DNA of 64,000 nucleotides from Aquanectria penicillioides (Eukaryota > Ascomycota > Sordariomycetes > Hypocreales > Nectriaceae): assembly GCA_003415625.1 (NCBI GenBank), contig PYIU01000009.1, positions 2,480,001-2,544,000 of the forward strand, in the 5' to 3' direction. Below, piece after piece: positions 53,001 to 63,352 of this stretch (the first letter of the stretch is position 1; every line of letters starts with the position of its first letter). Below the pieces are notes generated by a model. The model saw only the letters and a list, made by a program, of their open reading frames with translations. It was not told the origin of the DNA and ran no database searches. The position numbers were made by a program, and so were the translations under genes.

Positions 53001-54170
53001 TCAATCCAGGTCCATCCTACCATCGCTCAAGAGTGGCAGAATCTTGGCCATCTCCTCCTCCAATCTCTGAACACGAACTTCTAACTCGCTGTTCCGCTCC
53101 ATGAGCTCCTCCTCCCGCTTCGTGGCCGTCCGAATTGTGACCTTTGTTGTTTTCGTGCTGCGATCTCGGCCTGCTGACGGGCTGCTAGGGGTAATGTTTG
53201 CAGACACTGACGGCAGGTCGATTGGTGAGAGAAAGGAGGTCGTAAAGGTCCCCGTCGGCGTGGCGAGCTCCTCAACCTCGGTCGGACTCTCTGATCCAGC
53301 CGCCGTGTGGCATTTGGAATTGAGATGCATTTTGAACGTCACGCTAGAGACGAACTGGCGACCGTACTTGGGACATCCAACCTTGGAGCACACGGGTTTG
53401 GGCCGCTTGCTCTGGCTCACTGGGCTCGCGCTTGCACCGGAAATGTGTTCAGTCGTCTTCAGATGCCGAAAGTATCCCTGCGTGGTTGGAAACTTTTTGC
53501 CGTAGAATGCGCAGTGGGCGGCGGTGCAGAGACGGCTGCGAATCGCCTCCTGTTCGGCCTCAAGCTCGTCGCCAGGAGCAAAGCGTTTACGCACTGCTTC
53601 TCCGACCTCGACTGCAGCCTGGTGCAGCTGGGTGTCGGCATGTCTTTTCCATTCGGACTCAACAAAATAGGGCTTTTCGAAATGTCGACAGCACGGTTCC
53701 TTGCAGGTGTATTCGTCTGCGCCGGGCTTGGGCCTCCTGACGTGCTTGGTCTCGACGTAGACAATCTCGCCATCGTCAGAGGCATCGTATCCCAGGCTCG
53801 GCCTCTTAGCCACTTCGTCTGCATGTGCTGTCGAACTGAGCGCGTGCTTCTAGTACAGCCCCCGCGACGAAAACTCGGTTCCGGCCTTGTCACATCCCTC
53901 CTCCTGGCAAACCAAGTCGGTCTTGTGCCCGCTCGCTCGAGCATGTCGCTTCAGGGCCGGGTCAGCAGCAAATCCGGCTCTGCACTCTGTGCACTGGTAC
54001 GGCCCAGAGTGCCAGTCTCTGTCGTGGTTATGGGCTTCCTCAGACGAGGGGAAAACAAAGCCATCGCATTCTTTGTGGGGACAAGAGAATGTAAAGTTCT
54101 CTGGAGAGTTTGGCGCAGACGTGACAAAGTAGCCCAGAGGGGCAAAGACGAGGCCATAGTTTGAAGTCAT
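53001..54170 (-). CDS. C2H2 zinc-finger protein with in-frame TAG
   Basis: Starts MTSNYGLVFAPLGYF. Zinc-finger pieces: FSCPHKECDGFVFPSSEEAH, YQCTECRAGFAADPALKRHA, LVCQEEGCDKAGTEFSSRGL, then further units YTCKEPCCRHFEKPYFVESE, HCAFYGKKFPTTQGYFRHLK and VCSKVGCPKYGRQFVSSVTF. A C-terminal coiled coil (EEELMERNSELEVRVQRLEE) ends MDLD. At 53850-53852 a TAG lies in frame between SSRGLY and KHALSSTADEVA, inside the third finger; both sides are protein-like in the same frame and no ordinary-sized intron removes it convincingly (a 44-nt GTGACA..TAG excision would destroy the finger). Pseudogene, readthrough or base error; the first is favoured weakly. Confidence 0.65.
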
Positions 54171-54414
54171 CAAGTCAGCTTAACCTATTAGCAGTTGCAA
54201 GACGTCAGGATGATCTTCCCTACTGGACATGACAAGGCAGAGTTGCGCGAGAACACGACTCAAGATGAATGCAGCGAGGTTGTTTGCATTGCAGCAGAAG
54301 CCAACCGCTTGCTGGTCAGGATCGTGAACGGTTTGCTTGAAGCGATGCAGAAGCAGCGTTGATCGCTTGAGCAAGCTCCATAGTATGCAATAGCGGGCAT
54401 CGGTTACCGCAATT
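54171..54414. other. intergenic
   Basis: Short region between the C2H2 gene start and tRNA-Glu; no gene seen. Confidence 0.4.
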
Positions 54415-54505
54415 TCCGGTATGGTGTAGTGGCTAACATTTCGCGTTCTCATAATTTAAGAGATCATTGATCCGCGGAGCCCAGGGTTCGATTCCCTGTA
54501 CCGGA
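54415..54505 (+). tRNA. tRNA-Glu(CTC) with intron
   Basis: Acceptor arms TCCGGTA and TACCGGA pair perfectly. D-arm GGTGTAGTGGCTAACA, T-arm CAGGGTTCGATTCCCTG with a perfect 5-bp stem. The anticodon stem TCGCG/CGCGG encloses the loop TTCTCA plus C, giving anticodon CTC. An intron of about 20 nt (TAATTTAAGAGATCATTGAT) is inserted after position 37, the standard place, and its AGAGA can pair with the anticodon, as in normal tRNA introns. Discriminator base G. Confidence 0.88.
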
Positions 54506-54742
54506 GTCGCTACCTCTATAATTTTTGTTGTTTCGTCAACGCTCCAACGCAGCACCAGAATCACTATGATATTGAAGACATTGATCCTAAACATACATGT
54601 TGATTGATATGATTATATTTTGTTGTGTTTGTTCATTTAACTTCTTAGAACGCGTTGTGCAGAGATATTTCCAGTTGTCACAATGTAACTCCATCTCCTG
54701 TGCGCCATCTAAACTATCATTAACGCGACACCGGTCAGCATT

Positions 54743-54825
54743 AGCCGGTATGGTGTAGTGGCAACATTTCGCGCTTTTAAGAGATTCATCTCGCGGAGCC
54801 CTTGGTTCGAATCCTTGTTCCGGTA
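54743..54825 (+). pseudogene. decayed tRNA-Glu copy
   Basis: Starts with the same CCGGTATGGTGTAGTGG and shares ACATTTCGCG and CGCGGAGCCC with the intact gene 330 bp away. The D-loop has lost a base, the T stem is mismatched (CTTGG against CCTTG), the acceptor pairs poorly, and the loop reads CTTTTAA (TTT in the anticodon place; a C to T change from TTC would explain it). Probably not functional. Confidence 0.65.
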
Positions 54826-55272
54826 AATGGAACTTCCTTCTCTTTTGCCCTGAGATGCTCGGATCTAGAATCTCCGATGATCGCAGATCTTCGCCATTCT
54901 CAGCACTCTGGATGGACACATCAGCGTGAGCATCCCACGCTCGGCAATAGAGACCAGTGAGGAAGCGATCTAGTACAATCATACATAATATAGACATCCC
55001 ATGCTCAGATGAGGGGACCATCCAGTGGCAAAGTATCCTGCCTGGCCTGGTGCATGGCTTGTCGAAAGGTTTCCTATTTTTGCCTAGGATATCCACCCCC
55101 GCAAACAATTACCCCAAATCACAATGGATGGTCGTTGAAAAGCCTGACTGGTCCGCGAGGAGTTGTGAACCGCGTACTCGAGCCGTAAATGGAAACCCAT
55201 CTCGGATAGAGCAAGATAAAAGGCACTGCTGAGCCAGTTGGGATCAGCCAGATCAAGCATAATCTTCAAGCA
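54826..55272. other. intergenic
   Basis: About 450 bp, no supported gene; upstream region of the cupin gene. Confidence 0.4.
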
Positions 55273-55683
55273 ATGCGTTTACCCATCATCACCAGCGTCG
55301 AGGGAGCTCCCTCATCTTTTGAAGAACCCTCGCGCGGATCAACAACATGGCACACTCTTCTATCCGCACCAAATACCCCCTCCGATTCCCTTAGCGGAGG
55401 CGTGGCCGTCTGCCCTCCCAACGGAACCCTTGCTCTCCACAGACACAAGCAAGCGGAGATCTATTACATCCTGTCCGGCACGGGCGAGGTGGAGATTGAA
55501 GGAAAGCGGAGCCGTGTTTCAAAAGACATGGTCGTCTGGATCCCAGGAGATGCCGAGCACGGGGTGTTTTGCGGCCCCGGCGATGAGTTGAAATGGTTCT
55601 ACGTATTCCCAGAGGGCAGCTTCGAGCAGGTCGTATATAGATTTAGTCATGAAGCCAACCCAAAGGCGAAGCCAAGGCTTTAG
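55273..55683 (+). CDS. cupin-domain protein
   Basis: Single exon, 136 residues, one cupin_2 barrel. Motif 1 is LHRHKQAEIYYILSGTGEVE, with the two histidines and glutamate that hold a metal, and motif 2 is VVWIPGDAEHGVFCG, with the third histidine. All four expected metal ligands can be placed. No signal peptide. Small cupins of this kind include isomerases, dioxygenases and cyclases; the reaction cannot be predicted. ATG lies directly before MRLPIITSVEGAP. Confidence 0.85.
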   Translation: MRLPIITSVEGAPSSFEEPSRGSTTWHTLLSAPNTPSDSLSGGVAVCPPNGTLALHRHKQAEIYYILSGTGEVEIEGKRSRVSKDMVVWIPGDAEHGVFCGPGDELKWFYVFPEGSFEQVVYRFSHEANPKAKPRL

Positions 55684-56073
55684 CCGAGGTCTTGTAGGGT
55701 GCAATTTTACGATCTCTTTAAGCTTATTGCTGTGCTCCAGTTTTCTCGTAGGAATACGTGCATCATTTCGGCCATTTCCCATTCAAGAGGGGCTTAGCTG
55801 TGGGCTTGGACTTGAAAACGCTTCTTAAATGGGTCTAACGGCTGTCAAAGCACCTCGTATCGGCCACTTGTTAGTCGGCTCACGTTTCGTCTAGGGGCCT
55901 GGTGTCTGGGCCCGGGTTACGAATCGGCCAATTGGGAAGCGGCATCGCTCGTGTGAGTTGCTGTCAAAAGACCCCTGCGTGGCGACCAACACTGGATCGA
56001 TCGATGCACATAAGGCTGAGGTCTTCAGACTTGACGGGCTTGCATTTGACCTTGGATCTTCATCGCTGTCGAT
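55684..56073. other. intergenic
   Basis: 390 bp; no supported gene. Confidence 0.4.
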
Positions 56074-57297
56074 ATGCTGTCAAAAACACTCTGCCTCTCG
56101 GCATTCTGTGCCAGCTTGACTCTTGGCCTGCCTCAAGAGGCCGCAGAAGACTTTGCCGTTGGCTTCGACCTCGGGCAGTCGTATGGGTGAGTCGGATCGC
56201 TAGGTCGACGACGCTTCTAATGCAGTTCAGCACATCTGCCGTCTGGTTTAAAAATGGGACCACGCGGAATTTGGCCCAGGTTGAGGGCATCTACAAGTAC
56301 ACCAGGATGATGGAGCGGCTGGTCGACCCTCGACACCGGCCATATGAGAGGGCCGACTTTTGGGCCGATTCCTGGCGGGCCGTGAAGCGAAAGCTCGGCT
56401 ACGTCACCACCAGCGACGCCGCCGTCCTGCAGAGCCTCATGATTGAGCTCAAGGCAAAGTCGGAGATGGCGTTGGGGAGGCCCATCACGAGGGTGTCGAT
56501 TGCGGCCCCGTTGGTCAGGTCGTGGAGGGATCGGAACTGGTGGGACAACGACATCAACGATGCCCTGATCGCGGCAGGGCTCCGGCCGTGGGCGTACAGC
56601 CCGGGAGAGCCTCTGGTTCTTGCGGAAAGCCAGGCGGCGTTGGTTGGCAGCGGCATCAAGGTCTGCCAGTTGCCCATCGGCGGAGTATCGGAATCGTTTA
56701 GCGTGGGAAGACCGATATTGTACATGAGGTAAGTTGCCCGCCCGTTCACGAGACGGTCGCTCACATCTCAGTTTGACCAAGAAATCGCTGTACACGGAGT
56801 TTTCTCATACCGGATGCCATCCCAACCTCTACTCGAGCGATGAGGGTTCCTTGACGACCAGGTTCAGACCGGACGAGGGGTCGTTTGGATTCCAGGGGCC
56901 TCATTTTTGGCTGGAGATGAAAATGGAGCTATACCTGGTGGCGGTCCAGTACATCCAATGGCTCAAGAACAACGGCTTCGGCACCGAGGACTTGGGAACC
57001 GTGGTCGTCTCCGGAGAAGAGAGCTCCCTGGATGCGTTCCGTGCCGTCATCGAGGAGGTCACCAAAGCGCTGCCGTGCATCGCGGCACGCCCGTCCAGGT
57101 CGGAGCAGTGCACGCAGCACCTGAACATCAAACACAAAGCCGCGAAGCCGATTTACACGGAGAGCTACGCCGAGGGCCCGGCGTTCGCGGCGGCGAGGGG
57201 AGCGGCGCGATGGGGGTGGATGAAAATCAAAGCCGGCCGGACCTCGCAGCCGTTGACGCGGCCAGTGTACAACGACGCATTGATGCTAGACTTATGA
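56074..57297 (+). CDS. Hsp70/actin-like ATPase-fold protein with signal peptide
   Basis: Three exons, about 380 residues. N-terminus MLSKTLCLSAFCASLTLGLP looks like a secretory signal. Directly after it comes AVGFDLGQSYG (phosphate-1 motif of the Hsp70/actin fold), completed over an intron by TSAVWFKNGTTRN. RVSIAAPLVRSWRDRNWW and GLRPWAYSPGEPLVLAESQA correspond to the region where Hsp70 has its VPAYF and NEPTAAA stretches. LGTVVVSGEESSLDAFRAVI takes the place of the VLVGGSSRIP phosphate-2 motif. No substrate-binding domain follows. Fungal Hsp70-like proteins of this divergent type exist, but secretion would be unusual; ATP binding is plausible, chaperone activity doubtful. Confidence 0.7.
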
Positions 57298-57350
57298 CGC
57301 TCGCCGGAGTTCCTGGATTAGTTATACCCAAAGCAACGCATGTCTATTAT

Positions 57351-57395
57351 ATCTATTATTCATTGATCTATTATTCATTGATCTATCATTCCTTG
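57351..57395. repeat. 15-bp tandem repeat ATCTATTATTCATTG
   Basis: Two exact copies and a third changed copy (ATCTATCATTCCTTG) whose end forms the last codons and stop of the hydrolase gene on the minus strand. Confidence 0.8.
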
Positions 57396-58252
57396 GTCTC
57401 GGTGACGCGGCGCCACGACTCCTCAATGGCCTTCCAGTACTTTTCGGGAAACGCTCGCATGTGCTCGACGTGGCCCGTCCCTTCGAACAAGACGCCCTCG
57501 GTCTGGTATCCCTTTTGCGCCGCCTCTGCGCAGTAGGCCGCGGTTTCGTCCGCGGGGATCAGCATGTCCTGCTTGCTGTAGAGGTACAGCCGCCTCGCGC
57601 TCTTGACCTCGTAGGACTCGTCGTCAATGGCCCTCATGCTGAAGACGGCGGGGGCCTCCTGTCCGGTGATCTGGCCGACGGCGAAGCTCGCGAGCAGGGC
57701 GAAGCCCCAGATGCTCTGGGTGACAAAGGCCGGCCACGGGAACCAGCCCGCGGTGCCGACGGTCATGGCCCAGGACCAGCGCTTGAGGTTGGGCCAGGTC
57801 AGAAACGGGCTGCCGGGGGTCGAGTCCAACACCAAGAGGTCGTGGGGCATCGGCTGGTTGTGCTTTTCCCGGAAAGCGTTGAGGGTGGCGGCGTAGTTGG
57901 TGCCGCCGGTGTTAGACATGGCGTGGATCAGGATCTTGGGTTTGCTGCCGTCTGCCGTCTGCAGCGAGTCGACGAAGCCCATGACGGGCGTCATGTCGCT
58001 GGTCCGCTTGTCGAGGTTTGAGAAGAAGGCCCTCGAAATAGGCGCCAGGATCACGACTTGCTTGGAGTGAGGGAACAGGCGGTTGAAGCCGTCTGCGTAC
58101 TTGACAACGTGCTTGGGCAAGCAGTCGCCCCAGCCAAAGATGAGGATGGCATGGGGGTCGTCCGGGGCCCGCAGAGCATCGTCTGGGCTCTCGCGGACGA
58201 GGATCTGATCCGAGATGGCCTCGAAGCCGGGGATTGAGGGCAGCTTGGGCAT
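57386..58252 (-). CDS. DUF829 / TMEM53-like alpha/beta hydrolase
   Basis: Single exon, 288 residues, starting MPKLPSIPGFEAI. Core strand and loop AILIFGWGDC is followed by HVVKYADGFNRLFPHSKQVV, and the nucleophile elbow HAMSNTGGTNYA, which corresponds to the HxxSNGG motif of this family. A late aspartate in LYLYSKQDMLIPADE and a histidine in FEGTGHVEHMRAFPEKYW complete a triad. Several family members are membrane-associated, but no strong transmembrane helix stands out here. Function unknown. Convergent with the Hsp70-like gene; the 3' ends are only 88 bp apart. Confidence 0.85.
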   Translation of the reverse strand: MPKLPSIPGFEAISDQILVRESPDDALRAPDDPHAILIFGWGDCLPKHVVKYADGFNRLFPHSKQVVILAPISRAFFSNLDKRTSDMTPVMGFVDSLQTADGSKPKILIHAMSNTGGTNYAATLNAFREKHNQPMPHDLLVLDSTPGSPFLTWPNLKRWSWAMTVGTAGWFPWPAFVTQSIWGFALLASFAVGQITGQEAPAVFSMRAIDDESYEVKSARRLYLYSKQDMLIPADETAAYCAEAAQKGYQTEGVLFEGTGHVEHMRAFPEKYWKAIEESWRRVTETKE

Positions 58253-58683
58253 GGTGATGGTTGATACGGACTCGGCGAGTTGAGGTTGAGAGAGTGGATG
58301 GATGAGACTATATACGCATACCAGGCAGCACTAATTTACGTCTGCGTAGAGCAACCGACTAATCGGGACGCCCGAATCTTGGTCAGATCGAGCCGCAGGT
58401 CCGAACGGCCGTTTTGACGTAGCGCCAACAAGTTGAGATCCCAACATAATCGGCGCCGAATCCTTGCCAGTGGGGCCGGACGCCAGCCGAGGTTTCTTGT
58501 TAGCGCGAAGTGAAAAGTCCAACGGAGTTTTCATCCTGCTGCCGGAGCCTCCGCGGACTCCGCGTCAAATCACGATCGGGTCCTGCATGGCGGTTATCAG
58601 ATTAAATGACATTGAACTATTGGCCGTCGGGGTTTGGACCAACCCGTTGGGATATCAGGAGTTATATTGTTAATGTTGAGCAT
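58253..58683. other. intergenic
   Basis: 430 bp; no supported gene. Confidence 0.4.
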
Positions 58684-60291
58684 CTAGCAATCATTCCACA
58701 CACGCCGACTCATGTTATACTCTGAGATGAGCACCCGGGAAACCTCCCTCTTATATAACTGAATGGTATCCACCGGCGTGCCTGACAGCACCACCTCCGC
58801 CTCTCGCAGTCGGTAGGATCCCGGAAGTAGATCATGCGGGGAGTTGCATTCATGCCCGTAAAAGTCTCCCTCCTCCAGCTCCACAATCTTCCTCGCCACG
58901 CATGCCGCCGTCTTGGAGTCCCAGATGCCCTCCCGGTGAGCGGTGCATTCGAGGAGCTGGACCGCCTGGAGCCTTATTCCATGGACGCGGCACTTGATGG
59001 CCACGTAGTAGAGAGGCGGGATCCATCCCAAGTCGACAATCGACCTGGCCATGTCCAGCGGACGCTCCGCCGCAGCCGTTGGATACCCCCTGGCCGAAAC
59101 ATCCCACAGGCTCGACATTTGATTTACGAGCAGTGTAAATTGGTCGGTGTGAGCGTCATATACGGATTCATCGGGTCTCAGGCATACATCGGCCATGATG
59201 CCGGCCATGGTGTGATATGCGCCGACCAGCTGATAGCATTTTTCCACTTCCTGAGGTCTATCATGTAAAACGCCGGTGAATTCCTTGAACATTTCAAGCC
59301 CCCGTGAAATCTCCGACTGGACGTGACGCTGCCGTTCAACTAATCTGGTTCCTCCCTGGTGAGCTTGTTGGCTGAGGTGGAATATCTCATTCAGCTGCTG
59401 CTGCAAGTGACGCCAAACCTCATTGACAGAGTTGTACTTGCGCCTCGGAGTCTCCAGAGCCTGGAATATAATGCACTGATGCCGATGCGAGTGCTTAAAC
59501 AGCTCTACCTGGAGATGGAGCCTGCTGAATGCCTCCAGAATCCAGTCGTCGGCTGGCTCGCGGCAGGGCTTCAAGCGGAGGACCCCGGCATCCCTGGATA
59601 GTATTTGCATGTCCGCCAGAATGTCCAGCCCGTTACAGAGGTGAATCTGGGCCGTCTCAAAGTGCCCGCGGAGCAGGTCCAGGCAGATGAACAAGACACA
59701 GGATATCATGGCAACCCGGGATGACGTATTGTTCCTTTTTGAAAAGTGAGGCTGGAGATTGCCAATAGCCTTGACATATTGCTGCAGCGTAAACTGCTCT
59801 TGCTCGTCGGGAACGCCGTCTACCTTTTTGGCGCCCTCCGGGTTGAAGACGCCGCGCTTGTGAAAGGAGCTCAGCGCCAGGAGCGCATGCAACACGGCCG
59901 GCTCGCTGAGGCTAGCCTGGAGCAGGAGCTTGTCCCAGAAGCTCGAGAAGAAGCTGCCCTGTAGCTTTCTGGCGGCGCGGCACTTGAACCATTCAAAGTA
60001 GGCGCTTTCCTTGGTGCCCGATACCAGCACGAAGATGGGCTCTGGCGACCAGGGGATGGCTTGTCCGTTCATGGGCCGATGATGATAGACGCCGCCGCCG
60101 CCCCAGATGCCGTAGCCGTCGCATACGCGGCCGGTCGAGACGCACCGGTAACAAGCTGGACGGCCTTCATCGCACTTGACCTTTCTGATTCTGCGTCGGT
60201 CAGCTCGGATCTGGAATGGGAGGAGTACTCACTTGCAGGTCCTACAGCCAGTCTTGACCTTTCTGGCCACGCGATTGCTGCGAGACTGCAT
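58684..60291 (-). CDS. Zn2Cys6 transcription factor
   Basis: Two exons. First exon MQSRSNRVARKVKTGCRTC; intron GTGAGTACTCC to GACGCAG; then KIRKVKCDEGRPACYRC and VSTGRVCDGYG. The zinc cluster is CX2CX6CX6CX2CX6C, the pattern common in the group with a CDGYG tail. The long second exon carries the helical C-terminal region: LSEPAVLHALLALSSFHKRG, RVAMISCVLFICLDLLRGHF, HLCNGLDILADMQ, ending RVLISEYNMSRRVWNDC. Frame intact. It is divergent to the aldo/keto reductase and may regulate it (inference from position). Confidence 0.88.
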
Positions 60292-60602
60292 TGTGCCGAT
60301 GATGCCGAACGACGGCCTGGATCTTATGATGCTCGTCCTCGATGGGACTCGATTTGCGGGTTCGGAAACAGTGTCTTATGATTGGCTGGCTATTTCTTAC
60401 CCTCAGGGTCCGCTGATTCTATACTCATTTGCCAGCTCGGAAACTCTGCGTTCTGATTGGGCGGTTTACCAGAGCATCCATCATGGTGATGGCGGAGTTA
60501 TACGGACATAGTATTGGATTTAGATATATAAACCTCAAACTGGACAGTTAATCAACTTATCATTCATCACTCATTCATCCTCATCATCCACTTCTAAATA
60601 AC
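60292..60602. promoter_or_regulatory. divergent promoter region
   Basis: 311 bp between regulator and aldo/keto reductase. A CATC/TCATC-rich leader precedes the reductase start; no gene seen. Confidence 0.4.
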
Positions 60603-61739
60603 ATGGCCAAGCAGACTACCCTCGGCAAGCATGGCCCAGCTGTGCCGGTTCTTGGACTTGGCCTCATGGGCTTGTCCAGAGCCACGTACGGCCCTGCCCC
60701 CAGCGAGGAAGACCAGTTCAAATTCCTTGACCGTGCTTGTGAAATGGGCTGCACTTTCTGGGACAGCGCAGAGTAAGTCTCAAGCCTGGTTCAAGACGAA
60801 GCTGACCTTTAGTCTGTACGGAGAGAACGAACAGGTCGTTGGCAAGTGGTTCAAGCGTACCGGCAAGCGGGAGGAAATCTTCTTTGCGACCAAGTTTGGC
60901 TTTGTCAAAGGCAGCCCGACCTACGAGGTTGACAGCAGTAGAGAGTACTGCCTCAAAGCCTGCGAGGAGAGCCTCAAGGCGCTTGATACTCCATACATTG
61001 ATCTTTGTAAGTGACCCACCGCATGACTGACCTAGCTAACCATTTAGACTACATGCACCATGCCAACCCTGAAACTCCAATTGAAGAGACCATGAGGGGA
61101 CTGAAGCAGCTCCAAGAGTAAGTAGTTTCCACCAGAATATTATCCCGCTGACGTCCCAGTGAGGGCAAGATCAAGCACATTGGGCTCTCCGCAGTGTCGT
61201 CCAAGACACTCCGACGAGCAGTCAAGATTGCCCCTGTGGCTGCGGTCCAGCTAGAGTATTCGCCATTCATCCTTGACGTCGAGGGCCCGGCCGGAACTGA
61301 CCTGCTGGCTACGTGCCGCGAGCTCGGTGTCGCCGTCGTCGCAGCCACTCCCCTGGGCCGGGGCATGCTCACCTCGAGCTATGCCAACGGCGAGGAGATT
61401 GGCGACATGCGGGTCAAGATGATGCCCCGATTCATGGAAGACAACAAGGACCACAACGCCGAGGTTGTTGCCGGGTTCAAGAAGCTGGCTGACAAGATGG
61501 GCTGCACCACGACCCAGCTTGCCCTGGCGTGGCTGTTGAAGCAGGGCAACGATGTCATTCCGATTCCCGGCACAAAGAGGATCAAGTACCTCGAGGACAA
61601 CTGGGGGTCCCTCGACGTGAACCTGACGGACGAGGACGAGAAGGAGGTCAGAGCTTTTATGGAAACAAACCAGCTGCAAGGCTCCACGTTGCCTGCGCAG
61701 TTTAAAGACTACAACTATAGGGACACCAAGGAGGAGTGA
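60603..61739 (+). CDS. aldo/keto reductase
   Basis: NADPH-dependent carbonyl reductase, (beta/alpha)8 barrel. Four exons, start ACATGGCC. VPVLGLGLMGLSRATYG opens the barrel. The catalytic tetrad can be placed: Asp in DSAD (split by intron 1), Tyr in LYGENEQVVG, Lys in FFATKFGFVKG, His in YYMHHANPETPIEE (after intron 2). GKIKHIGLSAVSS and AVQLEYSPFI follow, with cofactor loop TPLGRGMLTSSY and VIPIPGTKRIKYLEDN. All introns keep the frame. Substrate unknown; likely aldehyde detoxification or a biosynthetic ketone reduction. It resembles fungal Yakc/AKR13-type enzymes. Confidence 0.92.
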
Positions 61740-61783
61740 TAGAATACATTCAACGCTTCCCATCTCATTACGTCATGGCTTCG

Positions 61784-63352
61784 TTAGTCCTTCAAGTTGG
61801 TTAGAAGCGCCTGTAACTGCTTCAAGGTATCAAGGCTCATTGTGACGTTGACCTCTGCCGGGAACCCATTCGACGTAGCCACATCTGGGTTAGGATAGTA
61901 CCAGCATGCAATGGCAATGATGACGTATACAATCTAAACAGTTAGTCAGAACATGGAGAGGCCGGCGTACGTACCACAAGCAATGCCCCCTCCAGCCAGT
62001 TGGACTCTCCGTCACGGAGAAAGTTGCCCACCACGAGGATGGACAAGACGAGCAGCCCAATCATGAAGATTTCGAAATTGAGATCCATGGGCTTGCCAAT
62101 GGCCCAACCTACGATGACGACCAGGGGCCCGTTGAAGAGGGCAGTCTGGATCGAAGGGCCCAGACAGTGATATAGCGCGACGTTGATGACGCCATCTGAA
62201 AAACGTTAGCAATGCCTTTGAATTTCACAGACACTTACCCCAGGCTTCGTCGATGGCAGTCAGGTGCTCGGCTGCCTTTTCCACCAGGGGGAGCAGAATC
62301 AATCCCAGGAATTGGTCCGGCACGCCGCTCTCGACGACGTGCTCAATCTCCTCGACGAGAAACACGAGCAGCAGCGTCACGCACGCCAGGGCCACGAGCA
62401 GCGCCACCACGGTCTCGGTCATGGTAAACTTTGGTTTTTCCGTATCCGCCTGTCGGTCCGCATCTTGATGCTCGTCCTGCTCAATCACCTCGTCAAAGAC
62501 GCTGTGGTGGCTGCTGGCCTGATACCAAATGTACAGGAAAAATGCCACCATCAGGGCAATCGAGGTGGCCTGGCTGATTCGGAGCACGTCGTCCTGCAGC
62601 TTGCCCTCGGTGAAGCCTTCGTGGACGACCCAGAACCGCGAGGCCTCGGACACGGTCTCGTGCTTGAGGGCCGAGTAGAAGGCGCTCGGGATGAGCAGCC
62701 CAAAGGCGGCGACCAGCAGCAGCCCGGTGCCGACCTCGGACACGATGGCGTGGAACTTTTGGCTGGCCTGGCGCAGCCCGCCAAAGAAGAAGCACAAGCC
62801 CAGGCACAGCAGCAGATTCGTCAGGATGCTGCCGAGGATGGCGGCTTGGATGATGGGGATCAGGTTGCCCTCGTCCCCGCTCCCCGCGCCCGCGGTTGCG
62901 TCATGCTTGGCGATCAGCACAACGAAGAGGATGATCTCAATGATGGACCCAAACGTCGTCTCAATCAGGATGCCGGCCACCTTGGGCATCTTGCGGGCGA
63001 ATTCCTGGCCGGAGAAGCCCAGCAGGTTGGCCGACGGCACGACGGCGACGTAGGCCATGGCAAACTTCCACAGGTGAAGCCCCGGGACGAGCTGCAGCGC
63101 CATGGCGACGGGGACAAACGGCCACAGCACATTGACCAGCATGGACGCGGTGCAGGAGCTTCGCCAGAGGATGCCGAAGAACGCGCGCGGATGGAATCCC
63201 CGGCGTCCGCTCTCGCCCTCGTCGTGGACGTGGCCGTGGTCGACGTGATTCGACATTTGATCGCGAGGCGTCGTGGTCGGGAGGAGCGGGGTCGACTCGT
63301 TGAACGCCGTGTCCTCTCCGTTGGTCATGGAATGGTCGTGGTTTTCCGCCAT
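61784..63352 (-). CDS. CAX-family cation/H+ exchanger, divergent selectivity motifs
   Basis: Vacuolar-type Ca2+/H+ exchanger fold, about 490 residues with about 11 membrane helices in three exons. Cytosolic histidine-rich N-terminus (DHGHVHDEGESGRRGFHPRA). Repeat 1: NLLGFSGQEFARKMPKVAGI and ETTFGSIIEIILFVVLIAKH. Repeat 2: LLPLVEKAAEHLTAIDEAW and, after an intron, VALYHCLGPSIQTALF. In well-studied exchangers the two cation-selective motifs are GNAxE; here they read GSIIE and EKAAE, so the Gly-Asn-Ala parts are lost while both glutamates stay. A long acidic loop (EVIEQDEHQDADRQAD) separates the halves. Frame intact, so the changes look evolved. Transported ion uncertain. Confidence 0.82.
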
